From positions 579,001-643,000 of the forward strand of contig QRDG01002534.1 in NCBI GenBank assembly GCA_012064385.1: a stretch of DNA of 64,000 nucleotides, read 5' to 3'. The DNA comes from Puccinellia tenuiflora. Lineage: Eukaryota > Streptophyta > Magnoliopsida > Poales > Poaceae. Of the stretch, positions 37,431-48,499 are shown piece by piece. Both the position numbers and the translations under genes were made by a program. Below the pieces are notes generated by a model. The model had not been told where the DNA came from. It ran no database searches and saw only the letters and a program-made list of their open reading frames with translations. How positions within the stretch are numbered: the first letter of the stretch is position 1; every line of letters begins with the position of its first letter.

Positions 37431-37480
37431 TATCAACATGGGATCTAGTTTTGAAGATCTTGACGCGAGGAGCTTAAAAG
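37426..37480 (+). repeat. Direct repeat copy 1 (GAAACATATCAACATGGGAT)
   Basis: About 55 bp starting GAAACATATCAACATGGGAT and including TCTAGTTTTGAAGATCT, repeated in the same direction at 39985-40050. A signature common to cereal repeats; the element class was not determined. Confidence 0.75.
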
Positions 37481-37559
37481 TGAAAACGGTTTGTAATTTG
37501 AATTAGCGGTTCTCAAGATATTTCGTTTTTTAATTACGGTTTTGAAAAATAAAAGGGAA

Positions 37560-38963
37560 AACTAGCCCTCCCACCTCCTGTATCATTTTCTCTCTAATGC
37601 TTCTCACTTATAATATAACTGTGACACGTGGCGGGTATGCAACAACCAAAAGGATCAGATTAAGGAGAATGTGACACTTGGCGCGACGAGAGTCATCGTT
37701 AGGTGACCTTTGCGAAGGGTTCTCTTTTTTTAGAGATTACGAATTGCCGGGCTTACATAGATTTGCGTACGGACGGGCAGATTTTGTCGCGGCCGAGTCC
37801 ATGTGGCATCCCTTTCCCAGAGCTGGCCGCGCGGGCGCCTTGCGTCCTTTGCCGACCGCTCTCGATGGCGGCGCCACTCGAGCCGTGCCTCATCTCCTCG
37901 TCTAGTCCAGCGACGCCGCCTCCCTTCAGCTTGGTTGTCGGCGAGTAGCTCCGCCCGCTTCTACACCTCACCTCCGGCGGCCCTCCTACCTGGCATCCTT
38001 CATCCCTTGCAGCCATCAGCGAGCTTCTCCGCCAGACCTCCACCATGTCCGCGATATGCCGCTTTTGGCCTGCTGCCTGTGCATGCCGACGGCAGCAGCC
38101 AGTGTTCGCGCACCTCGTTGTGCTTCCGTTGCGCTCACTGCTGGATTGTGACCTCGGGACATGCAGTGTTGTCGACGTTCATCATCGTCTTGCTACCGAG
38201 ATGTTGCCCCACTCATGTTAGAGTGTTAGCTAAGTCATTTAGCTAGCTCACTTCCTCCGCCCGTGTGTGCACCTTGTTGCCTTGCATCGATGCATCCAGT
38301 AGCTTCCTGCTACTTTGGCAAGAAAAATACGAGAGAGAAGAAGAATATGCGGTGGCAGCCTGGTAACGATAAGGTTGAGAGGACATGAGACATGTGGTGG
38401 AGTGATGATGCTTCCTACTTGTCTTAGCTAGATACACACATGGTTGTACCAGAAGAAAATATTATGTGAACAATATGGAAAATCTTATTCAGGCGCCCAG
38501 CACCTAGCAAAACCCCGTACGCACGACATGAGCCGTCGAATTTCACCAAAACAAGTCGTGACCGTTCGATCCCACACGCGTCCCCAACCTCCTCCTACTC
38601 AACTCCCGTAGCCACCATCACGCCGCCGCCGCCGTGCTCGCCATGGAATCGACTAGATATTGCGCTCCCTCGGCCGCTGCCGCCGGCGTCGGAGGTGGTG
38701 GTGGCACCCGATGCCCATCCCCGGCTCCCTGCCGCCAGCGTCGGCACGCAGCGCTAGCTGCTCGAATCCTCCGTCTCCCGCCCCTTTTGATGTTCTATTG
38801 CCGCCTTCGGAGCTCTTGCGCTGGCGCGGACCACCAAGCTCCCAGCGCGGCCGCCATGGACTCCAACTTGTCCCGATCTGGACTCTCCATGTGCAGCTTC
38901 CCAGACTCCCTGAACGGCGCCGTTGTGGCTGCTCCTGCTGTGCTCGCTGTATGCTGGCAGCAG
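37560..38963. other. Non-coding or fragmentary sequence, GC-rich in parts
   Basis: Two GC-rich patches (about 37790-38200 and 38580-38960) give open frames on both strands with Ser/Ala/Arg/Pro-rich composition, such as 37803-38246 and 38634-38984. No recognisable domain. They could be captured host exon fragments within the 5-kb insertion. Confidence 0.4.
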
Positions 38964-39676
38964 AGATTACCCACGCTAAACTGATGGAGTTACCCACCCA
39001 GAAGTTATATAGTTACCAACCCTAAGATGATGAAGTTACGACCCCGTAGTGATGAAGTTATCAACCCTAAACCGATTAAGTTACCACCCAGAAGTGATGG
39101 AGTTACCACCCACTAGTGATGGAGTTACCAACTGTAAAGTGATGAAGTTACAGCCCAGTAGTGATGAAGTTACCCACCATAAACTATTAAAGTTACCACC
39201 CAATAGTGATAGAGTTACCCACTCTGAACTGATGGAATTACCCATGCAGAAGTGATGTAGTTACCAACCCTAAGCTGACAAAGTTACCGCCCCGTAGTGA
39301 TGAAGTTACCAACCCTAAACTTATAGAGTTACCCACCCTACACTGATAGAGTTACCACCCCGTAGTGATGGAGTTACCATCCTAAACTGGTGAAGTTACA
39401 CACGCAGCAGTGATAGAGTTACCCACCCTAGACCGATAGAGTTACCACCCCCGTAGTGATGGAGTTATCCACCCTAAACAATAGAGTTACCCACCCAGCA
39501 GTGATAGAGTTACTCATCCTAAACTGATAGAGTTACCACCCCATAGTGATGTAGTTACCACTCTACGATGATGGAGTTACCACCCCATATTGATTGAGAT
39601 ACCCATCCTAAACTGATGGACTTGCCCACCCTAAACTCATGGAGTTACCTACCAGTAGTGATGGAGTAATCCATCT
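38964..39676 (+). repeat. Minisatellite of 22-23 bp GTTACC units
   Basis: About thirty units of the form TGATGGAGTTACCCACCCTAA. Two monomer types often alternate, one with CACCC(C)GTAGTGATG and one with CACCCTAAACTGATR, giving a dimer of about 45 bp. It ends near GATGGAGTAATCCATC. In inverse, GGTAAC recurs outside the array at 39912-39975. Confidence 0.9.
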
Positions 39677-39984
39677 CTTTTTAGGGGTGTAATTGTCACC
39701 ATGGAATCTACAAAATTATCTCCCTAATATTTATGGAGGTATACAGGTGTTTTAGTGTATATTTACCCATTTCTACACGATGCATCTTCACCGTCCCAAA
39801 GTGTTATCTCACTTATAAAATTAGTGGGTAATTTCAAAACTCGGAAAAAATCGAAAAGAACAACAAAAGTCGGATATAGTTTCGAATGAAAATGTAATCG
39901 TTGCTTCGGGTGGTAACTTACATACTACAGCCTGGTAACTCAGGTGTTAGTGGTTGGTAACTTTTGGGTCAAAAAAAATATCGT

Positions 39985-40050
39985 TGAAACATATCAACAT
40001 GGGATCTAGTTTCGAAGATCTCGTCGCGACTAGTCCACCGGTGAAAACGG
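39985..40050 (+). repeat. Direct repeat copy 2 (GAAACATATCAACATGGGAT)
   Basis: Partner of 37426-37480, with small differences in the following AGATCTCGTCGCGA. Confidence 0.75.
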
Positions 40051-40239
40051 ATCCTAAATCAGATAAACAGTTTAAGCTAAAAAAAACATTTTGAATTTTT
40101 CAATTTCGTATTAAATGCTGATGACGTCCGTAATTCTATTTTTTGTGATTGCATGCAAAACAACATTGTTTTCTCACGGTACGCTGCTTCCACATTTGCC
40201 AAATTGAAGCGTCTTCTACGTACCAGCGTCCTAAATTAA

Positions 40240-41322
40240 TCGTGACGGACATGAAACAATCTCGAGTCGATTCCAGCAGAAGTACCAACATAGGACTACA
40301 TCTTTAAACCAAGCACTTCATACAGTTTTTTGCGTGTGTATAGAATCAGAACCTTTTTTCTGGAATCATTACTGTTTTTTTTTTTTTTGGAGAAAGAGGA
40401 ATAATTACTTGAGATAGTGGATTGAGTTTAGTAATTTGATCCATATCTCTGTCCATCCATGCCTGCTGATTGGAAATAAACAAGTGCTTAGTAACCAAAA
40501 GAAATTTTCGAATAAGGTATAAACTAGATTTTTTTTTATAGATGTTGCTAATGTGACTGAGCCAAATTTAAAAATCCAAAAAATTTATGGGAGAAAGATT
40601 GACATCAAAGAGACCAAGAGTAAATAAAGTGTTCAGCTGGGCGAGATTTTTGCTACCCGTTTGTTATGAGAAACCTAGAAGAGAAGCTAAACAAAAAGAG
40701 TTTGATAACTAGGGAAAAGTTACACCTAGCATTTTGCAATCTAGTGGGATGGCACATATAATAATTAGTACAATATTAGATTCCAACCGAATTTACAACA
40801 CTCAAACAAGGTGCATCTACCATGTGTCAATGTCAAATCAAATTTTGATATAGTACACATCGAGAAACAAATCGAAAAATATATATCACAGATATCATCT
40901 ACTATTCGTAGTAGATTTCAGTATACAAATCATATCGCATGATTACCATGTATAAGTCTGAATTTACGGCGAACTAAAAACAAAAAAAATTGGCAGTCTG
41001 AATTGCATAGTTTAATTTGGACCTGACCGCCTTTTTCAACAGAGACGGCTAAGCAAGGTATCTCTGAAAAATCAATCATGACATGAAACAACCTCAGGTC
41101 TAATCCAGCAGAAGTACCAACTGAGGACCATATCTTTAAACCTAGCACTTCATACAGTTTTTTTCTGTGTCTGTATAGAATCAGCATCTTTTTTGAGGAA
41201 TCATTGCTGTTTTTTTTTTTGTTTTTTTTTTTTGGAGAAAGAGGAATGATTACTTGAGATAGTGGATTGAGTTTAGCAACTTGATCCATATCTCTGTCCA
41301 TCCATGCCTGCTGGTTGGAAAT
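40240..41322. repeat. Tandem duplication: Y, X', Y' blocks
   Basis: Y (40240-40475) and Y' (about 41067-41322) match over CCAGCAGAAGTACCAAC, CTTCATACAGTTTTTT, GGAGAAAGAGGAATRATTACTTG and ATCTCTGTCCATCCATGCCTGCTG. X' (40476-41066) matches X at 34723-35231, with an extra piece near 40963-41000. The order X-Y-X'-Y' shows a tandem duplication of a unit of about 0.75-0.85 kb. Confidence 0.8.
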
Positions 41323-42768
41323 AATTTTAGCTTATCTCGGGCGACATCAGATGCAAAAATGGGTTCTACCAATTGCTACACCCCAAAACTCCATGGGCCA
41401 TGGCTACATTGTTGACCATCAGACCATGCATCTGGGATCCAGCGCCTAGCTCGATCTCTACGCACTCCAAAGCATTGACCTTTTCTTGTCGTGATCCATG
41501 CATAGGTCAGACTCATCATACATACATACATAAGCGACGCCGTAGGGCCGAAGCAAAACAAACCGGAAAAGCTTCCTTCATGCCGACGCGTTGTACATAC
41601 ATCACCCCTCTACGGAGCTCCAAAACAGAACTCCGGGGTCAACAACGAATTACAGTGTACACCCACCCCGCCTCCAAGAAAAATCTATGAACATCTAGTG
41701 GGAAAAAAAACTGGATGTCAAGAGGACATTTTTTTCTTTCAAAGATTTAAAATAGAAATCTAAATTCGCGAGGTGAGGATGTACACGACCACACCCTCCC
41801 ACCATATCTCACAATTATCTTACATATATATCTACATATCTATCGTTGATCTTCCACTTGCTCCTCCTCAATCAACCACGCACACATACGCAATGAGGAC
41901 GACGACGTTAATCAATAATCATTGCATTAGATAAGTCTTGTAAGTGCTCGCTACATGTACCTACCACTAGCGGAAAGGAAGTGCCTTGCAAACGCTGGAA
42001 TCTTCAGCACCAGTTCCTTTCACACACCTGCCTTTCTTTTCCCTGTTCAACAAACAAAAGTCTTCTGTTCCACGTGTAAGGACAGAATTGAGATGAACAG
42101 ATAGGCAAAAATCGCTGTTTCTTTTCCAGTAATCTTGTTATTTCTGTGCTGCAACCGTTCCCACTTGGCGAGAGTTTGTCGACGCTTTATCAAGTCAATG
42201 GTTCTCGAGTTCCGCCCCCGGCGTTATGCAAATATCAAGCAACGTTTACCCTGCGGTCAGGTTGCGCACAGTTAGTTATGGTTTGGTTTCTTGACCATTT
42301 TACAGTCGTATCATTGAATCAGAAGATATACCTAAACATTTGTGAATTACATGGGCATGGTGCAGTATTCCACACCTACTTCAAAGTTTGGTGACGGTCT
42401 GAAAAAAAATAGGATAACAACTAATGTATTGTATAGGAAAGTTGGACTTTTGCGTGGAACTGGAGCAGCCGAAGCAAGAGGTCAAACCTGTGAAACGGGC
42501 CACAGAAGCATTTTCTTTTCCCTCTGTGGATTGAAAATACGTAGTGGCAAACGTGTAAAAAGAGCTGATTAGGATGTGCCTACGGCATCTAACCTTTGCC
42601 ATCTTCTTCGAGGGAGGCTCGACCAAGAAAGAAGAGCCAAAGAGAAACAGCAAGCAGCTTCTTCCTCCCCACATGCTGCCTTGCAGAACGAACCGATGGT
42701 TCCCTAGGCGACCAGAATCCAAGTAGATCATCCCTTCAGTAGAGGCGAGTTTCAGGAGAGAGAGAGCC
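41323..42768 (+). other. 5' flank of the receptor kinase gene
   Basis: No convincing frame. The stretch is likely promoter and 5' UTR of the downstream kinase. An A/T-rich zone at 42290-42420 is followed by a CT-rich leader (42590-42670). I did not find a TATA box I would defend. Confidence 0.4.
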
Positions 42769-45700
42769 ATGCAGCCACTCGATTGGTCACACTCTAGTAC
42801 CAGATACACCAGATCATCCGTGCCGTTCTTTGGCCTTGCTGTTGCCGTTCTGCTCTCCTTGGCCTCTCCGGCAAGCTCCTGCACGGAGCAGGAGAGACGC
42901 TCCCTCGTTGACTTCCTGGGCGGGCTCACGCCAGGCGGCAACGGTGGCCTCAACGTGTCATGGGCGAATGGCACAGACTGCTGCCAATGGGAAGGGGTCG
43001 TCTGCGGCAGCAACAAGACGGTCACAGACGTCTTGCTGGCTTCCAGAGGTCTCAAAGGGGTCATCTCGCCGTCCCTCGGCAACCTTACTGGCCTGCTGCG
43101 CGTCAACCTGTCCCATAATTCACTCGGAGGCAGTCTACCAACGGAGTTGGTGTTCTCCAGAAGCATTCTCGTCCTCGACGTCAGCTTCAACCGCCTCGAC
43201 GGTCATCTGCAAGAGCTTCAATCCTCAGATCCTGGCCTTTCACTCCAGGTGCTGAATATCTCAAGCAACTTGTTTGCAGGAGAGTTTCCATCCATGGCAT
43301 GGGAGGCGATGAAGAATCTGGTTGCCCTTAATGCGAGCAACAACAGCTTTACAGGACAAATACCATCTTCTATCTGCATCCACGCCCAGAAGTTTGCCGT
43401 GCTTGTCCTATGTTACAACCGATTCAGCGGCAATGTTTCCCCAGAACTTGGCAGCTGCTCCATGCTGAAAGTGCTCAAGGCTGGCCACAACGACCTTAGT
43501 GGAACTCTCCCTGACGAACTCTTCAATGCTACCTCGTTGGAGGAACTCTCTCTACCCAACAACGCATTGCAAGGAGTTCTTGATGGTTCCCTCATAGTCA
43601 AGTTAAGCAGTCTGGCTATCCTTAATCTTGGATCGACTGGGCTCAGTGGCAAGATTCCAGATTCTATAGGCCAGTTAAGAAAATTGGATGAACTCTGCTT
43701 GGACAACAACAATATGACTGGTGAGCTGCCATCAGCACTAGGTAACTGCGCAAATCTCAAATATATTACCGTCAGAAACAACAGCTTTACCGGGGATCTT
43801 GGCAAAGTAAACTTCACCAAGTTGGATCTGAGGATAGCTGATTTTTCAATGAACCTCTTCACTGGTACAATTCCTGAAAGTATCTACTCATGCAGCAACC
43901 TAGTTGCACTGCGCCTGGCGTACAATAACTTTCATGGCCAGTTCTCACCAAGCATTGGCAATCTCAGGTCCCTATCCTTCTTCTCGATTACCAATAACTC
44001 TTTTACAAATATCACAAATGCACTTCAGGTGCTCAAGAACTGCAACAATCTCAAGGCCCTGCTTATAGGAACCAACTTCAAGGGTGAAACCTTACCGCAG
44101 GATGAACAAATTGATGGTTTTGAGAATCTTCAGGTACTTAGCATAGATGCTTGTCCATTGGTTGGGCAAATCCCTCTTTGGATATCAAAGCTTACAAAAT
44201 TGGAGATGCTAGATCTATCAGTTAATAACCTCACCGGACCAATACCACCCTGGATTGATGGTCTGGGCTTCCTATTCTTTCTAGACCTATCAAGAAACAA
44301 ACTTACAGGGAACATACCAGCTGCATTGACAATGATGCCGATGCTACTATCAGAGAAGAATGCTGCCAAGTTAGATACGAGATTCCTGGAGTTGCCTTTA
44401 TTTTGGACACCAGAACGTCAATACCGCATGGTCAGTGCTTTCCCTAACAGTTTGAGTCTAGCCGGTAATAACTTCACAGGTGTGATTCCCCCTGAGATTG
44501 GTCAGTTAAAAATGCTCGACATCCTCAATTTAAGCTCCAACAGCTTAACTGGCAAAATACCACAACAGATCTGCAACCTCACAAACCTGCAAGCTCTTGA
44601 TCTGTCGGACAACCAGCTTACAGGTGCAATACCATCTGCATTGAGTGATCTGCACTTCCTTTCGAGATTTGATGTTTCTAACAACAAGCTAGAAGGACCA
44701 GTTCCAAGTGGAGGACAGTTTGATTCCTTTTCAAATTTTAGCTACAGCGGAAATCCAAAACTATGTGGTCCTATGCTCAGCAATGAATGCAGCTCAAGAG
44801 CATCTTCATTCTCTCCGAAGGGGTGGAACAAGAAGGCCATTGCTGCAGTAGCATTGGGTGTGTTCTTTGGGGGGCTTGCGGTCCTGTTCTTGCTGGGACG
44901 TGTTCTTATGTCCCTCAGAAGATCACACTCTGTCCACCAAAACAAGAGTACCAACAGCGGCGACATACAAGCATCTTCATTCACTTGTTCTTCGGATGAC
45001 TTGTGCAATGTGATAAAAGGAACCATTTTGGTTATGGTACCACAAGGCAAGGGAGACTCAGACAAAATCACCTTCAAAGATATCTTGAAGGCCACAAATA
45101 ACTTTGACCAGCAGAACATTATCGGATGCGGAGGTAATGGCCTAGTTTACAAGGCAGAGCTACCTAATGGACCCAAGCTTGCCATCAAGAAGCTCAACGG
45201 AGAAATGTGTCTGATGGAAAGAGAATTCACTGCAGAGGTTGAAGCACTCACCGTGGCGCAACATGACAATCTCGTGCCGCTATGGGGTTACTACATCCAG
45301 GGGAACTCAAGGCTCCTCATATATTCTTACATGGAGAATGGGAGCCTCGACGATTGGCTTCACAACAGGGACAATGGTAACTCATTGCTTGACTGGCCAA
45401 CAAGGCTCAAGATTGCACAAGGAGCAAGCCAGGGCCTTTCTTACATCCACAATATCTGCAAGCCTCATATTGTACATCGTGATATCAAGTCCAGCAATAT
45501 CCTTCTTGACAGAGAATTCAGAGCTTATGTTGCAGATTTTGGCCTTGCCAGATTGATCCGTCCCTTTGATACACATGTCACAACTGAGCTAGTTGGCACT
45601 CTGGGTTATATTCCTCCAGAGTACGGACATGCATGGGTAGCTACACTAAGGGGAGATATATACAGTTTTGGAGTGGTGTTGCTTGAGCTTCTCACAGGGA

Positions 45701-45948
45701 AAAGGCCTGTCGAGGTCTTGTCAAAGTCGAAGGAACTTGTCCAATGGGTACGGGAGATGAGGTCCCAGGGAAAGCAGACTGAGGTCTTGGATCCAGCGCT
45801 GAGAGAAAGAGGACATGAAGAGCAAATGCTGAAGGTGCTAGAAGTTGCTTGCAAGTGTATCAACCATAATCCTTGCCTGAGGCCAACCATCCAAGAGGTA
45901 GCTTCCTGCCTGGACAATGCAGATGCAAACCTGCAGCTGGAACTATAG
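42769..45948 (+). CDS. LRR receptor-like kinase, PSY1R/PSKR-like (island-containing)
   Basis: A 1059-residue plasma-membrane receptor kinase encoded by one exon. Seen: hydrophobic signal peptide about residues 17-36 (FFGLAVAVLLSLASPAS); LRR N-terminal cap with paired Cys (CTEQER...GTDCCQWEGVVCG); about twenty leucine-rich repeats (GxIPxxIxxLxxLxxLxLxxN); a non-LRR island near 520-565, with four further LRRs after it; membrane helix about 690-712; kinase about 779-1048. Kinase residues are present: GCGGNG at 786-791, Lys 807, HRD with Asp 905, DFG 923-925, PPEYG. In this family the island binds a small sulfated peptide and SERK co-receptors join (family knowledge). The closest named type, tyrosine-sulfated glycopeptide receptor, is inferred from layout. 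The start Met is the first in frame before the signal peptide. No defect seen. Confidence 0.95.
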   Translation: MQPLDWSHSSTRYTRSSVPFFGLAVAVLLSLASPASSCTEQERRSLVDFLGGLTPGGNGGLNVSWANGTDCCQWEGVVCGSNKTVTDVLLASRGLKGVISPSLGNLTGLLRVNLSHNSLGGSLPTELVFSRSILVLDVSFNRLDGHLQELQSSDPGLSLQVLNISSNLFAGEFPSMAWEAMKNLVALNASNNSFTGQIPSSICIHAQKFAVLVLCYNRFSGNVSPELGSCSMLKVLKAGHNDLSGTLPDELFNATSLEELSLPNNALQGVLDGSLIVKLSSLAILNLGSTGLSGKIPDSIGQLRKLDELCLDNNNMTGELPSALGNCANLKYITVRNNSFTGDLGKVNFTKLDLRIADFSMNLFTGTIPESIYSCSNLVALRLAYNNFHGQFSPSIGNLRSLSFFSITNNSFTNITNALQVLKNCNNLKALLIGTNFKGETLPQDEQIDGFENLQVLSIDACPLVGQIPLWISKLTKLEMLDLSVNNLTGPIPPWIDGLGFLFFLDLSRNKLTGNIPAALTMMPMLLSEKNAAKLDTRFLELPLFWTPERQYRMVSAFPNSLSLAGNNFTGVIPPEIGQLKMLDILNLSSNSLTGKIPQQICNLTNLQALDLSDNQLTGAIPSALSDLHFLSRFDVSNNKLEGPVPSGGQFDSFSNFSYSGNPKLCGPMLSNECSSRASSFSPKGWNKKAIAAVALGVFFGGLAVLFLLGRVLMSLRRSHSVHQNKSTNSGDIQASSFTCSSDDLCNVIKGTILVMVPQGKGDSDKITFKDILKATNNFDQQNIIGCGGNGLVYKAELPNGPKLAIKKLNGEMCLMEREFTAEVEALTVAQHDNLVPLWGYYIQGNSRLLIYSYMENGSLDDWLHNRDNGNSLLDWPTRLKIAQGASQGLSYIHNICKPHIVHRDIKSSNILLDREFRAYVADFGLARLIRPFDTHVTTELVGTLGYIPPEYGHAWVATLRGDIYSFGVVLLELLTGKRPVEVLSKSKELVQWVREMRSQGKQTEVLDPALRERGHEEQMLKVLEVACKCINHNPCLRPTIQEVASCLDNADANLQLEL

Positions 45949-46680
45949 TTAAAGGACAGCAATGAGATAGGTGGCAAGCTTGTACTTCACTAAACTAGGT
46001 GTAAATTGAGTAGAAGGATTGCGTTCTAACAAATCGTACAGTTGTGTGAGTAGTGTAGATCTCTGTAAAGAAAAGGCCCATGGTTACGAGCCTCCCTATT
46101 CAATTCTGCTTCTTTTGTGTGGGCAAACATTGCAGGGTCCAAACTCAATTCCGTGATTACAGAAAGTAGATTAAAAGTTGTTGCTAAATCTATCTTCATG
46201 TATTTATTGATCTGTTCAGTATACTTCCGAAAGCAATCCTGCAGAACACAATGGGAACATGCAGATATACAATCTCAGGGAAGACTGCAGATTTATTTGA
46301 TTGCTCGGATATAGACATACAACACATGGAACATTTTTCATTCAGAACTACAGCACCTAGTTGTTACTACAGTACCATAAACTGATATTCAGAATATGTT
46401 TCATTCCGAAGCATCTTCTCATACTTTATAAACCTTTCTCTGTACATCACTGTTCAATTAGAGCTTCTGCTGGTTCCAATGATATTTTATTTATTTTGAG
46501 GTCACAATCACATAGACTACTTCCTTGCTAACTATTCGAGGAAGTCAATCAGAAGATGCCGTTTCCAGTTGTTGAGTACACTTCTAAGAAGAATCACGCG
46601 AAAAACGGCGGGGCCATGTGGATATACAAATATACAAAATCAGGACTCGGGAGACACTACTGCCATGGTGCTACGAACTA
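45949..46680 (+). other. 3' flank of the receptor kinase gene
   Basis: AT-rich and without a gene; probably 3' UTR at the start. A phrase GAAGCATCTTCTCATACT at 46409 recurs at 46711. Confidence 0.45.
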
Positions 46681-46745
46681 CTCCCTCCGTTCCACAATAT
46701 AAGATGTTTGGAAGCATCTTCTCATACTCTATAAAGTAACCTTCC
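46679..46745. mobile_element. Stowaway-like MITE fragment (one end)
   Basis: CTACTCCCTCCGTTCCACAATATAAG is the standard terminus of cereal Stowaway (Tc1/mariner) MITEs. The opposite end was not found, so it is a fragment. Confidence 0.6.
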
Positions 46746-47570
46746 TCGGCATAACACTATTTAGTTGAAATTTCATCTGTCTCATTCCAAGCGTGTTCGT
46801 CAGATCACGAATCAACACCACTGGAGATTCAGACAGAGTGTGGGCGTGTTAGGGTCGGCGCGACCGTACAATCACAATGCGCGGGCTACCTGAAGCCCCC
46901 TTCTGATTCCGAGTAAAACGGGATCGACAGAGGGCGGCGCACGCAGCGAGTTCCAACAAACCCTAATGATTTCGCTCGAACGCGACGAGCAATCGCATCC
47001 AGACCAAGCAGAACAAGCGCTCGGCGGAAAAAAAAAATGCGGCCGCGCCAACCGAACCAAATGCCTGAAGGGTGTAGTAGTGATGGTAATACTGGACCTT
47101 ACCTTGGTGGTCGCGGTCTCGCGGTGGCTCGCCGCCGGCCATGGTTTGCGGAACTGGAGCCTTGCCTGCCGTAGCCGGGAGGGAGTAGGGGGGGTGACGG
47201 CGGTCGCGGTGGGGGAGAAAGCACGGCCGGCCCATTCGGATCATGCGTGGGATGTTGGCCCGTACGGACTGTTCGAGGCCGAGCAGGATGGGCCAGAGCA
47301 CTGTGAAATCTGCGAGCAAATCCAGCCCTTTTTTCTGTCGCTCTTGGCTCGTGGCCGGGCTGGGTGGCCGACAGGCCGACCACGACGAGGAAGCTGCGGC
47401 GCGGCGGAGGGAAGGCGGTGACCGTGTCCGTGTGTGCAGAGGACCGGACCCGTTCAGCATGCGCGGCGCCGTGCTCCGCCTCCGCCTCCATGTTGTACGC
47501 GTTGACGTTGTTGGTGACGGCGCGTGCAGGCAGGCAGGCACTCAGACTTTTTGTCTTCTTTTTTTTTTGC
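46746..47570. other. Intergenic, GC-rich, possible 5' end of a lost gene on the minus strand
   Basis: On the minus strand ATG at 47142 starts MAGGEPPRDRDHQ and runs into a good splice donor (GTAAGG) near 47100. No downstream exon is found. It may be a truncated gene start; nothing more can be said. Confidence 0.25.
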
Positions 47571-47630
47571 CATGACTCTTTGTCTTTTTTTTTTTTTTGC
47601 GGGGACTCTGTCTTTAAAAAAAAACATAAC

Positions 47631-48493
47631 CCCCCTGTTTGGTTGCACTGAATTGAGGCTCGGAATTGGAATTGAGGTCCAAATAGACGAATTCCGTTGT
47701 TTGGTTGCGCTCGCTATTGGATTCTGGAATCGTCGGACCAATTCCGAGGGCACCCCCCGCGCGGCTAACTTACCTGGGTACCAATTCAGAGGGTTAGACC
47801 TCTGTATTGCCTCTGAATTGGAGAGGAACGCTTCGCTCCGCCTCGCTCCTGGCCGCCTCGCCCCTGGCCGGCCTTCTCTGGCGCCGCCTCGCCCCTGCCC
47901 GACCCTCTCCAGCGCCGCCGTCCGCCGCCACGCCCCTGGCAGCCCTCTTCGCCCCCCCTCTCTACGCCGGCCCCGATTCCGCCTCGCCCCTACCCCGATT
48001 TCGGCGCCGCCTCGCCCCTGCCCGTCCCCGTCCGCCCTCGATTTGGCTGGCCGCCGTCGTCTAGGCCCGCCGCCGCGCCGTCCCCGTCCGCCCTGGGTCA
48101 CGCCGTCGTGGGCCACCTCCGCCCTAGGTCGCGCCGCCCCCGTCCGCCCTGAGTCGCGCCGCCGCGGGCTACCACCGCCCTGGGTCGCGCCGTCCCTGTC
48201 CGCCCTGGGTCGCGTCGTCCCCGTCCGCCCTGGGTCGCACCGCCGCGGGCTACCACCGCCCCGGTCGACGCCACCGACGAAGGCGGCACTGCTGCCTCCC
48301 GATCTAGATCCAACTCATATTCAATTCCACACAATATACATCCAAACAGGTTTAGAATTCCATTCGCAGCGTTGATTCTACAGATGAATACCGTGCACAT
48401 CCAAACAACATTTCTGGTATTCCATTGAAATCGTTGATTTGGTATTCCATTGCCAATTCAATTCGGAGGCGAATTCTGTGCATCCAAACACAG
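47631..48493. mobile_element. Harbinger-like MITE with GC-rich interior
   Basis: The left end has CTGTTTGGTTGCACTGAATT; the right end in inverse reads CTGTGTTTGGATGCACAGAATT, an imperfect inverted repeat of roughly 45 bp. CATAAC (including the TAA expected for PIF/Harbinger) flanks both sides at 47625-47630 and 48494-48499. The ends are AT-rich with GAATTC/CCAAT motifs and the centre is GC-rich. The open frames in the centre are compositional. Confidence 0.6.
48060..48265 (+). repeat. GC-rich minisatellite inside the Harbinger-like MITE
   Basis: Several imperfect copies of CGCCCTGGGTCGCGCCGTCC, some with CGCCGCGGGCTACCACCGCC between them. Unit spacing is about 25-55 bp. Confidence 0.8.
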
Positions 48494-48499
48494 CATAAC

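Larger units (their letters stand above)
35232..40232. mobile_element. Probable old TIR transposon, 5.0 kb, inserted in a tandem repeat unit
   Basis: The intact unit (41056-41090) shows that this segment is an insertion. The flank TAAATTAA is present on both sides (35224-35231 and 40232-40239), and a ninth base differs. Starting 14 bases from each end there is a degenerate inverted match, AGAAGCAGCTTACGTTTGGCA against AGAAGACGCTTCAATTTGGCA. A 9-bp duplication with weak TIRs would fit a Mutator-like element, but no transposase is seen. The interior is composite: a hAT-like segment, a GTACAAA-rich stretch, GC-rich frames and a minisatellite. Confidence 0.45.

Noticed and set aside
42381..43190. 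269-codon minus-strand frame overlapping the receptor kinase start
   Set aside because: It is the antisense shadow of the GC-rich 5' part of the kinase gene; no domain is recognisable.
47100..47142. First exon of a minus-strand gene (MAGGEPPRDRDHQ plus splice donor)
   Set aside because: No second exon or recognisable protein downstream; kept only as a note on the intergenic region.
47454..48375. Long overlapping frames on both strands in the GC-rich centre of the Harbinger-like MITE
   Set aside because: Composition is repetitive Arg/Pro/Ala, built from a minisatellite; no domain and no consistent start.
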